The notes under the pieces are model-generated. The model worked only from the letters and a program-made list of their open reading frames with translations, was not told the DNA's origin and did no database searches. 64,000 bases of DNA, from the NCBI GenBank assembly GCA_029168955.1, contig JAPDOI010000107.1, forward strand, positions 372,001 through 436,000. The letters run 5' to 3'. Of the stretch, positions 50,201-56,977 are shown piece by piece. Every line of letters starts with the position of its first letter. Within the stretch, counting starts at the first letter, position 1. Source of the stretch: Aplectana chamaeleonis (Eukaryota; Nematoda; Chromadorea; Rhabditida; Cosmocercidae). The translations under genes and the position numbers were made by a program.

Positions 50201-51902
50201 CTCCTCGCGCAACAGACGGAGTCGTTCTTGCTGTGAATCGTGCCATCTTTGCAGATTGACTTTGCTTGGAGCATCGGCGAATGACTTTCTGATGCGTCTC
50301 TCCCTGACGGGGTTCAGCACTCTCCATGAGGGGTGGTTGGGTTGCTTTATGATATTGATGAAAAATTGTTGGGCCTGGAGCTGACAGTGCTCTTTTACTG
50401 GTAATAATCGTGTCTCCGCATGCAAGTGCTCGACTGGGGAACTCCTTGCACATCCGGTAGCTATACGAAGTGCGGCATTCTGTACACGCTGCATCTTGGC
50501 CCAGGAGGTTTCTGATACCAAGTGCTGCCACACCGGTGCAGCGTACTCCAGAGCGGCTGAAGTATTGCCTTGTATGTCCTGATAATAGTTTCCTTGCTAT
50601 TGCCCCATGATGTACCGCCCAGGGCTCTGAGCACATTAAGCTTCGCTTTGACGACGGCCTGCTTCTGCTCGGTGTTCTTATGAAACTTGAGCGATGGATC
50701 GAGCACCAGACCGAGCAGTCTGGGAAAGCGAGCAGCAGGTAATCGATCTCCGTCCCACTCGACATGCGGGTGAGCATGTCGAGTGGGACGGAGATCGATT
50801 CTCTACGGATCGTCACTGGCTGTGCAAAAGAATCAATGCCGAAGTTCGCATCTTGTCATTATTTATTAAATTCCGCAGGAGAAAATAACGAGAAAATCAT
50901 TTACGGATGTTCCAAGTAAAGTCAACATACCAACAAGGATCTACTGAAATCAGGGATGCCTCCACACTCCACTTCTCACTACACTGGCGAATTGAGGCAA
51001 TGTGAAAGAAGATAAGGTGAGATACGAAGCGGAAGCTATATGGATGATTAATCTAAAATAGGTATCTACCTGAGTAGCTCATGTGCATCCTGCTGCTGAT
51101 AACCCTTGAAGCGCGGTGTCTTACAGGAAATCTGTGAGAACACAGATCCTGGAGATGGTGTTGCTCCACAATGGAATTCAGCAATGAATCCACGAACGAC
51201 ATTATTCAAAGGGGTCGAATCAGATGGTACCATAATTGTGGCGGGCTGAAATCGCAGACTACAGCGAAATCTTTGGCTAGCTGCGAAGAAAAAAACCAAT
51301 ACCTCGAGATCAACTTTTCTATCGCTGACTACAACGGTTTGTGTTTCGCGAAAAACCAGGGATGTAACCTTTCCGAAACGTTGAAAATAGTAATCGAGGT
51401 GGTGAGTATGCATCATGCACTGCATAACACTGTTGAAAAAACAAGTGTTCCCCAAGTTTGCCAGACCCTGAAATGTTATACACATTGAATATAAGGAGGT
51501 TTGTGAACCCTACTCGGCAATACAGCCTGCCCTGCACCGTGTGCGCCCACGAAAAATGTGGCGATCGATCGGCGCACGCGACAGGCGCGCGGGCTACTCA
51601 GTGGTCCGCAGCCATATGTTTCGTGGCTACCCCATCATACCTTCGCTGGTAACAAGCCTTCTGTGAACCTAAGACCATTTAGGCGCTTCTTCACAGGCTC
51701 CGGTGGTCTGCAACCGTTGGTGCTAACGCAGTCATGGTCAACCTCTTGTTGTTCACTCTGAATAAGGCACACAAATTATAGCGAATTGATGAATAAATAG
51801 AGGCGATCAACCTTAGTATCTTGGTCCGTAGCGACTCCGTTCGAGGACGATTTACTGTCCTTCCGACTATTTTTTGGCTCTAATTTGGCTTTCATGAAAG
51901 AC
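21690..51902 (-). CDS. Ubiquitin carboxyl-terminal hydrolase, USP16/USP45-like (N-terminus not found)
   Basis: This is a cysteine protease that removes ubiquitin from proteins; USP16 relatives act on ubiquitinated histone H2A and cell-cycle or ribosomal substrates. Exons on the minus strand: 51902-51812, 51757-51641, 51467-51369, 51245-51070, 48011-47884, 47772-47696, 46944-46744, 35141-34998, 34938-34818, 23214-23129, 22728-22609, 21899-21690. Phases agree at every junction. The Cys box is [17 protein letters not shown], the zinc ribbon uses CSEC and CESC, the His box is [18 protein letters not shown] and the acidic member is in [11 protein letters not shown]. The usual N-terminal ZnF-UBP exons would lie above 51902 and were not recognised. 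Introns of about 3.1, 11.6 and 11.6 kb hold most transposons of the window. No frameshift or stop was seen in any exon, so the gene looks functional. USP16 versus USP45 cannot be decided. Confidence 0.88.
22200..22556. mobile_element. MITE-3 copy 1, left end lost
   Basis: It shares long blocks with 62764-63149: GCCGCCCAAACCGCC, CGCAAATGCAAGCCAGGA, TTTCATAGTCCACCGCTCGT and the right end GAGGACTATGAAAG then GATGCCTAA. The left terminal repeat is not recognisable. It lies in the last intron of the USP gene. Confidence 0.75.
23059..23099. repeat. Direct duplication of ~20 bp
   Basis: CTAAAACGACTTCTCCTGTC occurs twice in direct succession, 30 bp past a USP exon boundary, inside an intron. Confidence 0.8.
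23215..24920. other. USP intron, transposon-poor part
   Basis: A GGGTGGGTGGGGTCGAAAAAATTTTGG-type segment near 23865-23945 belongs to a dispersed G-run repeat also seen at about 32520-32600, 33890-34000, 46380-46640 and 63790-63860. No coding segment was identified. Confidence 0.5.
24926..25678 (-). pseudogene. hAT-type transposase relic
   Basis: A 250-codon frame contains [20 protein letters not shown] and, further on, [20 protein letters not shown]. This recalls the segment of hAT-derived proteins (KIAA1586/ZNF862-like) between the RNase-H catalytic core and the C-terminal dimerisation region, where a VRW motif precedes long helices. The N-terminal DDE residues and the dimerisation tail are missing. 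Upstream on the same strand about 34 codons ([20 protein letters not shown]) may be a further exon, but the join is not convincing. It may have supplied transposase for the hAT-type non-autonomous elements nearby; that is inference. Confidence 0.5.
26083..26681. mobile_element. MITE-2 copy 2
   Basis: TA|AAGGCATCGTCCACGATGAA at the left and TTCATCGTGTACGATGCCTT|TA at the right give intact TA flanks around 599 bp. The interior matches copy 1 at 21047-21650. Confidence 0.88.
26697..26880 (+). repeat. tRNA-derived SINE head (A and B boxes)
   Basis: GTGGCGCAGTGGCAG fits a pol III A box and GAGTTCGAAGCC approximates a B box, spaced as in a tRNA. The 5' GCGGCGT can pair with TTGTCGC downstream. The T-stem does not pair, so this is not a functional tRNA. 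An unrelated AT-rich body follows. Confidence 0.5.
26900..27520. other. No gene seen
   Basis: It contains short inverted words (GGGTTTGCTAAACCC, GGGTTAGCAAACCC near 27170-27210) but no frame worth reporting. Confidence 0.45.
27524..28150. mobile_element. GC-rich TIR element, ~25-bp inverted ends
   Basis: GTACTCAGAACGTCGGAGGG at 27524 is inverted at 28125-28149 (CCCTCCGACGTTTTGAGTA). The interior of about 570 bp is much richer in G+C than the flanks and encodes no recognisable protein. Confidence 0.6.
28226..28290. repeat. Three ~22-bp direct repeats, TTCTAGTCACGTTTCTTTTA
   Basis: Three successive slightly diverged copies. A related CTAGTCACTCTTTT occurs again at about 31622, at the far side of the Penelope-like RT, so the pair may mark its ends. 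Confidence 0.6.
28896..29855 (-). pseudogene. Penelope-like reverse transcriptase, C-terminal part
   Basis: 29855-29277 contains [17 protein letters not shown] (motif A), [17 protein letters not shown] (motif B) and [10 protein letters not shown] at motif C. The usual YxDD of motif C is YMHD here, so the first catalytic Asp is His. 29252-28896 continues in another frame with [20 protein letters not shown], the conserved tail of this RT type. It belongs with 30976-31620 on the same strand. No GIY-YIG endonuclease was seen. Assignment to Penelope-like elements is from remembered sequence character; a related endonuclease-less RT lineage is possible. Composition is notably AT-rich compared with the neighbours. 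Confidence 0.6.
29832..29945. repeat. GC-rich hairpin within the interrupted RT
   Basis: GCCTGCTCC at 29832 and GGAGCAGGC at 29937 close an imperfect palindrome that includes CAGCGGACCG and CGGTCCGCTG. It abuts the left edge of the insertion that splits the RT. Confidence 0.75.
29946..30975. other. Insertion splitting the Penelope-like RT
   Basis: About 1.1 kb separates the two halves of the reverse transcriptase. Base composition is closer to the genome average than the AT-rich RT. A 61-codon plus-strand frame at 30625-30810 starting [17 protein letters not shown] is open but unrecognised; without splice or homology support I do not call it a gene. Exact ends and a target duplication were not resolved. 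Confidence 0.45.
30976..31620 (-). pseudogene. Penelope-like reverse transcriptase, N-terminal part
   Basis: Reading down from 31620 the strand encodes [19 protein letters not shown], then [20 protein letters not shown] and [19 protein letters not shown]. The PxDKAxNN and LPKxHK strings are the N-terminal finger motifs of this RT type. The frame runs into an in-frame stop at the upstream end, so the 5' region is truncated, and it is cut from the palm domain by the 29.8-30.98 kb insertion. Confidence 0.6.
31630..32630. other. No gene seen; probable intron or flank of the transposase
   Basis: From 32390 to 32590 there is a GCCGCGGGCGCGGC palindrome, then A-rich and G-rich words ending ...GCTTGACCCTG, which resembles the CAGGGTTGAGC end of the hAT-type element at 46364-46668. 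Confidence 0.4.
32633..33347 (+). CDS. pogo/Tigger-like DDE transposase, catalytic domain, two exons
   Basis: Exon 32633-33149 follows the acceptor CATTCATTACAG. A 57-bp intron (AAG|GTGAAT...TTTTTGCAG) leads to exon 33207-33347, which ends SMTY then TAG. The DDE_1 pattern is visible: an early Asp in [13 protein letters not shown], the second in [13 protein letters not shown], the third in [19 protein letters not shown], which in Tigger proteins reads TSLLQPMDQG. The CENP-B-like helix-turn-helix N-terminus was not found, so the gene is incomplete at the 5' end. It is oriented against the USP gene in whose 11.6-kb intron it lies. The open frame and intact intron suggest a young or maintained copy. 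Confidence 0.75.
33350..34530. other. No gene seen
   Basis: It contains T-runs and a segment at about 33890-34000 of the dispersed GGGGTGGGGTCGTAGAAATT repeat. Frames are short. Confidence 0.45.
34540..34615 (-). repeat. Possible tRNA-like SINE head
   Basis: On the minus strand ATGGTTGAGTGATCTTGGCC resembles an A box and CCCGTTCGATTCCCG a B box at tRNA-like spacing. Stems do not pair well. It could be a chance match. Confidence 0.3.
34818..35141 (-). CDS. USP exons h-i: second zinc knuckle and LTLHLKRF core
   Basis: Exon 35141-34998 (48 codons, acceptor GCCTTTTTCAG) contains [16 protein letters not shown] and YECESC, the second CxxC pair. A 59-bp intron follows. Exon 34938-34818 contains [17 protein letters not shown] and ends one base into a Gly codon. 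Its donor G|GTTGGT leads into an 11.6-kb intron. The 5' end of retrotransposon J1 lies only 60 bp upstream of the first of these acceptors. Confidence 0.9.
35380..35530 (+). pseudogene. J1 PHD-like zinc-finger region
   Basis: Read across frame breaks, this gives cysteine pairs in the order CATC, CFGC-type, WVHLSC-type and CIVC, i.e. a C4HC3 layout, best seen in J3 on the minus strand ([20 protein letters not shown]). It precedes the endonuclease in the same polypeptide. Its role in retrotransposition is unknown to me. Confidence 0.6.
35648..36938. mobile_element. hAT-type non-autonomous element (1291 bp) with 8-bp duplication
   Basis: The ends CAGGGATGAGCGGAAT are inverted at both sides, and ACCCGGAT is duplicated at 35640-35647 and 36939-36946. 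8-bp duplications and CAGGG-type ends are hAT hallmarks. Other J copies show the uninterrupted site (CACCCGGATGTTATC). Subterminal zones are dense in TTTCCGA/TCGGAAA words. The centre encodes nothing recognisable. Confidence 0.92.
36947..37777 (+). pseudogene. J1 AP endonuclease domain, decayed
   Basis: [20 protein letters not shown] contains the catalytic Glu block; further on FAGDVNAH stands for GDFNAH (F to V), and [11 protein letters not shown] is the SDH block. Stops at about 37228 and 37285 and frameshifts split the domain. Confidence 0.8.
37850..39540 (+). pseudogene. J1 reverse transcriptase domain, decayed and interrupted
   Basis: 37850-38190 holds the N-terminal linker ([15 protein letters not shown]), then MITE-1 intervenes, and 38673 on continues [19 protein letters not shown]. 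Motif A is [14 protein letters not shown] and motif C is [14 protein letters not shown], both with catalytic residues intact, but frameshifts separate them. Confidence 0.85.
38196..38672. mobile_element. MITE-1 copy 2, inside J1
   Basis: AAGGCAGTGTTCA ends bound 477 bp. TA follows on the right; on the left the position reads TG, one change from TA. Removing it restores the J reading (SPAVL then LPNELLP). It is inverted relative to copy 1 at 7921-8390. Confidence 0.9.
39509..40365 (+). pseudogene. J1 C-terminal region with zinc knuckle
   Basis: [20 protein letters not shown], then [18 protein letters not shown], then [18 protein letters not shown] and [17 protein letters not shown]. One TAA (about 39734) and one frameshift interrupt it. 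It ends in the GAA-rich tail. Confidence 0.8.
40377..40778. other. Spacer between J copies
   Basis: About 400 bp with a 12-bp G-run near 40730. No gene seen. Confidence 0.5.
40779..42620 (-). pseudogene. J4: 3' half of a J retrotransposon (RT and C-terminus)
   Basis: 42517-41588 is an uninterrupted 309-codon RT frame with [36 protein letters not shown] and [16 protein letters not shown]. 41506-40826 gives the C-terminus with [17 protein letters not shown]. The 3' end is GGCTGCAAAGAAGAAGAAG. A stop upstream of the RT and frameshifts near 41550 break it. It starts abruptly at 42620, directly against the 5' end of J2, with a short piece of the element (about 45 codons by comparison with J1) missing between the two halves. 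Confidence 0.88.
42621..44038 (+). pseudogene. J2: inverted 5' half of a J retrotransposon (PHD-like and endonuclease)
   Basis: It starts at the true family 5' end GCTGCCGAGATG. A 390-codon frame (42914-44086) carries [38 protein letters not shown] and [12 protein letters not shown], i.e. the endonuclease with its Asn, Glu, Asp and His positions present. It stops at [10 protein letters not shown]. Its 5' end abuts J4, which continues the same element on the opposite strand: the arrangement expected of a 5'-inverted (twin-primed) insertion. Confidence 0.85.
44039..44690 (-). pseudogene. J3: 5' fragment of a J retrotransposon
   Basis: From the 5' end at 44690 it encodes the PHD-like finger ([37 protein letters not shown]) and the start of the endonuclease up to VDGTLEYIP, where it meets J2. 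It forms a ~650-bp inverted repeat with the start of J2. Confidence 0.85.
44886..45022. mobile_element. Hairpin element with TTATACCCCGGGTATAAGGG arms
   Basis: GGCCGGA and TCCGGCC close the structure, and CTTATACCCCGGGTATAAGG is itself palindromic and recurs inverted in the right arm. Confidence 0.75.
45025..45520. other. No gene seen
   Basis: Short frames only; CGATTCGTATGG-like and ACGATTCTAATCG words are weakly inverted. Confidence 0.4.
45530..46205. repeat. TTCGGATAATGG / TTATCCGA-rich segments
   Basis: 45530-45715 and 46130-46205 hold iterated GGATAATGGATCGATTC and TATCCGA words of the kind at 2.4 and 4.7 kb; they may be the two ends of another element of about 0.7 kb. No duplication was found. 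Confidence 0.4.
46364..46668. mobile_element. hAT-type MITE, 305 bp, with 8-bp duplication
   Basis: CAGGGTTGAGCA at the left is inverted at the right (TGCTCAACCCTG), and CTTCATAG is duplicated at 46356-46363 and 46669-46676. The interior carries the GGGGGTCGTAAAATTT words of the dispersed G-run repeat. It lies 68 bp beyond the last residue I assign to USP exon g, in the intron. Confidence 0.92.
46744..48011 (-). CDS. USP exons e-g: first zinc knuckle and FLDLSIPV strand
   Basis: Exon 48011-47884 reads [14 protein letters not shown] and continues the QQDAHELLR helix. Exon 47772-47696 reads [20 protein letters not shown] and carries the first CxxC of the zinc ribbon. Exon 46944-46744 starts FLDLSIPVS and enters a Lys/Gly-rich insert. 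Introns are 111 and 751 bp. The donor of the last exon is ambiguous: AAG|GTGCTG at 46744 keeps phase 0 with the next exon found; a second GT at 46723 would require an unseen exon. Confidence 0.88.
48533..49735 (+). pseudogene. J6: strongly decayed J-family RT fragment
   Basis: LQHQHGF, then [18 protein letters not shown] (motif A region), [11 protein letters not shown] near 48945, and after an interval [18 protein letters not shown] and [12 protein letters not shown]. Order and strand match J RT, but every segment is in a different frame. Roughly 49010-49480 looks inserted, with GTCGCGGTCGC-like inverted words. Confidence 0.6.
49856..50770 (-). pseudogene. J5: 3' end of a J retrotransposon
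   Basis: [20 protein letters not shown], then [20 protein letters not shown] and [17 protein letters not shown] in one long frame. A G/C-run at 50117-50134 encodes a run of prolines in ILGDIPPPP, where J1 reads ILGVVPPEV, so it is an expansion. It is 5' truncated at a perfect palindrome (50741-50800). Confidence 0.85.
50741..50800. repeat. Perfect 26-bp-arm palindrome
   Basis: 50741-50766 and 50775-50800 are exact reverse complements around CGGGTGAG. The left arm belongs to J5; beyond the right arm J-like sequence (ACGGATCGTCACTGGCTGTG) resumes, so the structure marks an inverted junction. Confidence 0.9.
51070..51902 (-). CDS. USP exons a-d: linker, Cys box and start of fingers
   Basis: Exon 51902-51812 (30 codons after a split codon) is a charged Lys/Ser linker. 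Exon 51757-51641 (39 codons) ends in GLLPAK. Exon 51467-51369 holds the catalytic Cys in [12 protein letters not shown]. Exon 51245-51070 ends in [14 protein letters not shown], the QQDAHE block typical of USPs, whose last codon is completed by the next exon. Introns are 54, 173 and 123 bp; the 123-bp one is in frame and lacks stops, so retention would add 41 residues inside the catalytic core. The matching human segment also runs directly from the linker into [12 protein letters not shown]. Confidence 0.9.
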
Positions 51903-52600
51903 CTGAAGAATACTTTTTTTTACAGAGCAACACGATCAATAGCCGCGTCATGAATTGTCCTGCATGACGCTATCTGGACGTTCAAAGGTTTGAATGAAAA
52001 AGAAGAAGAGAACTATTCCAAGATTCGAATACCTAACAGGGTTTAGCAAAGAATGCACCGGGAAATCTGATCAGAACCCTTCCAAGAAGTCTTCGAATCC
52101 GTGGATCTTTCAGAGATTTCTCCAAATTCCCATTTGAAAGCTCTATAGTCAGTGTTTCTTCGTCAGTGTAGTATAGTGGTGACTATCAGCGCCTGTATGT
52201 TTGCCATTTCCGGTGACTGCATGGAAAACTCGAAACCTCTGCCTGAAGGCTGAAGCTAACCATGCCTTTCATTGGAAATCCTACACAAAAAGTCTGACCA
52301 CGCCATACAATTCATTTCCTTTCCTGATAAAAAGAGACACGGAGGCGGATTTCGATTACGAGTGTTCGCATTGCCATAAACATTGACAAGGTCAAGTGGA
52401 CCGTTGAGTACGACCTAGGCGGAGCTGCTCCCCTCCCCCTTGATGACCAGAAATCTTTACAATCCCCTGCTCAAAACTTCGTTTTTGGGGCAGAGGTAAT
52501 TCGATTTCCATCCAGAATTTTGAATTCGAGAAAAAAATTTAGCGAGAGCCCTCGCGATAAGCAATACGAATGCGCTTGGCTCGGCCCACTAGGTAACGAG
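51903..52600. other. Upstream side of the recognised USP exons
   Basis: Upstream coding exons with the ZnF-UBP domain were expected on the minus strand here but not found. A plus-strand frame ending YECSHCHKH at 52386 has one CxxC pair and no other support. Confidence 0.4.
52160..52198 (+). repeat. 5' half of a tRNA-Asp-like sequence
   Basis: TCAGTGTAGTATAGTGGTGA followed by CTATCAGCGCCTGT closely follows a tRNA-Asp from acceptor to anticodon stem, including the A box. The 3' half is absent, so it is a pseudogene or SINE head. Confidence 0.6.
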
Positions 52601-52604
52601 CGAC

Positions 52605-53049
52605 AACTAATAACACTATGTAACAAATTTTCACTTTTTTTCTGTTCCTGGGTTGAAATTGTGTTTTTTTAGCCCGTTCGGTCTAGAACAGAAAGGAAAT
52701 CGCTGGTATACCAGGAAAACTTCGCTTTTGTGACTAGGACACCGAAATTTGGAAAACTGCGTCTTAATGTAAGAAAATTTTTGTTCCTGGCTTCTGAGTA
52801 ATATATTTCAATTGTTTATGCCTGTAGTATGTGCAAAAATGAATTCATCAAGCACAAACATTGCTTACACGACGACAGCACGAAGAAAGCTTGTTTTTTG
52901 TGAAAATAGAAAGATTTTTATTCACTCTCGGCACTATGATTAGGTAAAAATAAAAAATGCACAAGGAGCGGACAAACACAGCCTGGAACCACTTAACAAG
53001 GTTCATAAATGTGCAGATTTTCTAGATTTACGATTGTACTGTGGACCAC
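52605..53049 (-). repeat. Dispersed repeat R, copy 1, left part (split by LTR element)
   Basis: TTTTTGTTCCTGGCTTCT, AAAATGCACAAGGA, GTGCAGATTTTCTAGATT and ACGATTGT recur, in the same order on the minus strand, in 60560-60925. The repeat resumes at 57549 (CTCTCGAAGTTGCACCCAAA) on the other side of the LTR retrotransposon. Confidence 0.85.
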
Positions 53050-53621
53050 TGTAGTGTGTCCCTGCATGCAATTTGTTGTGTGCTCCTGGACGCGAGTAGT
53101 TTAGACGCCGTCAGCGAGAGAGCCCGGGCGAGATAACAGCAATCGCCATCGGCTCCGCCCCTGGTTCTGGTAGAGCTCTCCCAACCACAGCCTTGGCGCG
53201 GCTGGCCTGCACTTTTCCCCCACACTTCTCTTGCCCCATTCTCCTCATGACCCTTTCGTAGATTATTCAATACCCTTTAGTTCTAATCCCTTTCTTGCAG
53301 AGTTTTCCATCCCCTCCGGCGAGCATGCGGCTCGCCGGCCCGCTCTCCGCCCTCGACCCGTAGCCCTTTTGTGACTCTCCCCATAATGTTTTCTCCACAT
53401 GTCTTATTTACATTGATGTTTATGTACTCCTGTATGTGAATTAAATGAATTAAAATAAACTGTGTTCTGTTCCAAGGCAAGACTAGGTATCAGGTGAAAA
53501 TGGCAGAGGTTAGGGACATCCTAGTTGAAGAGTATCAGAAAAGAATGATTTCATCCGAGTCAAGGAAGAATATACATATGATGCGATCAGTCGACGGATC
53601 GCACGAAATGTGTATATTACA
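53050..53621 (+). repeat. 5' LTR, 572 bp
   Basis: It starts TGTAGTGTGTCCCTGCATGC and ends TGTATATTACA. It is immediately followed by TGG of the putative primer-binding site and preceded by CCAC. Confidence 0.92.
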
Positions 53622-55214
53622 TGGAGGTCCCGGACTAGGTTCTCAAATCCTGTTTCCCAGTAAGTAAGAACCCGGCAAAAGAATTCGCATTTTCCCCCGT
53701 ACTTTCATAACTTATTCAATGTGTTTAAGACCACCCTTAGTAACGTGAATATATTTCTCAATAATAACTATTTTCTACCCTTGACCATTTTTTTCCTCTG
53801 CTAACAATAAGAAACATTATTTTTCAATGCACTGCGGTTTTTTCCCCTTTCCCCCACCACTTCAAGATTGGTTATAGTAGTTATGTAAGCGCTGTCACAC
53901 AAGATGCTCTTTATTTGCGTGGCCACCAGAAGAATTGTTAATAATATAGTGTGACGAAAGCCCACGAGCTTTCACTCTATGTAAAATTGTTTTTCTGAGC
54001 ATGAGAAGAAAACCTGGCCAGGTAGCACCACACCACGCAAAAGTAGTATGTAGTAAACAAATGAATTTTTGTGGATGCTTAACTAGATTTATTATTTTAT
54101 AAGCGCATTTTCCTACAAGTAAGTCCCTTATGTAAATAACATGGAGAAGTTTATAGTGTAATCAATGTAAGTAACAATAAGACTCCCGCAGTGCAGAGAA
54201 CCCCCTAGATATTCCTTTTTTTAAATTCTTAAAATCTCAGTAACTTAGCATTTTTCAATATCTATTAGTCGGTCCTAGCCTTGCCAATGGAATCAGAACA
54301 CCACTTCACAGCTTACAATAGTAATAATCCAACCCCATCCAAACCCGTAAACACTCCTCATCTAATCTGCCACCCGGCTGTAATTATTCCCCCCTAGCCA
54401 CCCGTAAACATTCTCTACCTAATTCGCCATCTTGCTTCAATTATTCATCCCGATCCCGTAAACATCCTATATCTGATCTGCCAACCAGTGTCAGATGGCA
54501 AGCCTCAATAACACCAGCTGGTCACCCACCAGTAGCTGTAAAGCAATTAAGATCGCTGGTGCCAGCTGACGAGTAATCTGCAGGCAATAAGATCCATCAA
54601 GCGCTCTGCCCCGATCGTAAACAATTACAGTAGAATCGCAATCCCAGCCCCGCCTCCATCCAACCCCTTTTCGTAGAATTACCACCAGGCCCAGCCACTC
54701 GGTATAGCCACCGCCGAGCACTCTCGCCGCCTTTGCTACCGCCACTTTCGACTCTAATTCTACTACTCCAGCCGAGCTAGCAGCATGTTCTATTCCATTA
54801 ACTGTAGGAATCACAATACCTACGAGCCTACAATAACGACTACAGCAGCACGCCCGGACAACAGTCAGTGTTTCTATTGTGATTTCCAAATCCTTTGCTT
54901 TTTTTTCATTTTTCTACATTGATTTTCTCCCAACTTCTTCATCCCCCACTCTAGTTTCACGCTAAGTAGTCATCCCTGACAACTTTCCAAACTAGGGCAC
55001 AGTAGATTGCCAGCTAATCCCCTGGGTTCCGAAAAGGTATTGACATTTTAACAACAGCTTCAACCTTCGTCCTCTCCTCTGCTCCTCTCGCCCATCTCTG
55101 TTTCCCACCCTTGTCCATAACTAGACCACCAACCAACTTTCCCAGTAGACCCACGAAACCCAGATTTCTTTTCCTTTAGTAGAATCTAGAAAGTAGGCAA
55201 ACCTTTTCAACAAA

Positions 55215-55985
55215 ATGTTTCACCCATCGAGGAAGCGCAGACTCCTGACTAGCATGGAAGATCTCAGTACCAGTTCCACCTCTAGCGATAACCATCTGCC
55301 CTTAAGATCAATGCAAGGAGGTCCCACGCTCTACCACTCCTCTAAACTCCTGGACAACAGGATAGAAGCGTTTACCGGAGGAACTGACAAAACTTTCGTG
55401 GAGTTCTTGGAGGAATATTCGGAACTAGTGCAGCGTTTAGGAATCCCAATGGAACATGCAAAAACCCTCATGCCCCTATATCTCACCGGCGGAGCCAAAC
55501 TCAAGTACAACAGTCTAACGGATGCGGAGAGACTGTCGTGGAAAGACATGACTACAGCCTTTTCGAAAAAATTCAAATCCCAGGCGCTCCTAAGCAACGT
55601 TAGAGATGAGTTGCATCACATGCAGCAAGGGAACGACTCGGTAGGAGAATTCGCGCGCAAAGTCTTGGAGAAAACGAAAACAGCATACCAAGGCGAGGAC
55701 AAAGCCATTTGCCGCAGATTCGCCGTAGACTTTTTCATCAATGGTCTTAAGCCCGAGATCAAACGCGATATTCGTAGACTCCCTGACAACAATGACTTTG
55801 AGCAAGTAGTTGCCAACGCGGAGAAAGAAGCTAGAATCCTTCAATTAGAACGCATGGAAGACGATAGTATCCTAGATCGCATGAACTTCCTTGACCTGAC
55901 AGAAAGGATAGACGAATTACAGCAACACGCCGATAGTATCTATTCAGGATATGAGAATACCGGTAGCTACAACAACTGCTACTGA
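55215..55985 (+). CDS. Gag-like protein of the LTR element (Retrotrans_gag type)
   Basis: The 256-codon frame starts at the ATG after TTTTCAACAAA. The middle reads FVEFLEEYSELVQRLGI, LYLTGGAKLKYNSLT and WKDMTTAFSKKFKSQALLSN, then VGEFARKVLEKTKTAYQ and FFINGLKPEIKRDIRRL, the order of the capsid-type Retrotrans_gag domain of Ty3/gypsy elements. It ends in an acidic, Tyr-rich tail with no CCHC knuckle. It would form or co-assemble particles using enzymes from an autonomous relative; that is inference. The frame is intact from start to stop. Confidence 0.85.
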   Translation: MFHPSRKRRLLTSMEDLSTSSTSSDNHLPLRSMQGGPTLYHSSKLLDNRIEAFTGGTDKTFVEFLEEYSELVQRLGIPMEHAKTLMPLYLTGGAKLKYNSLTDAERLSWKDMTTAFSKKFKSQALLSNVRDELHHMQQGNDSVGEFARKVLEKTKTAYQGEDKAICRRFAVDFFINGLKPEIKRDIRRLPDNNDFEQVVANAEKEARILQLERMEDDSILDRMNFLDLTERIDELQQHADSIYSGYENTGSYNNCY

Positions 55986-56977
55986 GCGAACTAGTGTATT
56001 AGATGGCAAGAGGCTATGAAAGCCCAACCTACATTTTCCAAACTTTCTACTTACCCACTTTTGGTAAAAAGCTTTTTTTCGTAGATCCTATCATACTGAC
56101 TTCATGTTGTAAGCAGATTTAAACCTCACACATCACACTCGAACTTGGCGAAGTGATTTAGTACTTTCAAATTCGGGATTCTGCCTCTTTCAATTCAGAA
56201 AGACCGTGCTTGGCCAGTTACGGAGATATGCGTGATAAGACATCTGCGCGCTTCTAATAGACAGAAGAAAAGAAGGACCCGAACATTGTGTAAGCGTTGG
56301 ATACTGCTTGGAATGCGATGCATAAGTCATTGCTGCAGCTAAGCGGACCGCCACCACCCAGTAATTCCTTTTCACGATCAAGATTTTTCACTTAGAACCC
56401 CTAGGACGATAGCGTAGATATCTAGTAAGACCACAATAAAAAAAGACGACGAGCACTTGAGCCCAAATAAGGATTGATCACCCATATTCTGGTCCCATTC
56501 TCTTAAAATCTTTGACTTCTCTGCATTACCACTCCTGACCCCCCCCCCTCTAAGGAACCCCCTCCCCACAATCAATCATACCTTCAACTTTTTGAGAGCC
56601 TCCTGGCTTTGTTCGTTAGTAAAGCTATCAATAGTAGACCAGTGTAACGTCATCTGTTAATACTGATTTTTTTTTGCATCTTTAACAAAAAACAGCTCAT
56701 GGCGATGTCACAGTCGAACCGGAGGACAACGAAATACAAGGAATGGTCATCAACTCGGATCAGGATTTACAGTAGACGTACGAATGTATATCGAATGCTG
56801 ACACCTATGTTTTGCAGTCGATGAAGTTACCATGGCCTTTTATTTTTGTACCTCTTGCATTTCCCGCTATCTCACGAACACTTATTTTCCTCATTTTCTT
56901 GATTTTTCCTGAATTTTCTTGATTTTTCCTGAATTTTCTATAAGTCCCGGGGACCGGGACTTCTAAGAGGGCCGGGA

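Noticed and set aside
54491..54889. 132-codon minus-strand frame inside the LTR element
   Set aside because: Antisense to the leader of the element with no recognisable domain.
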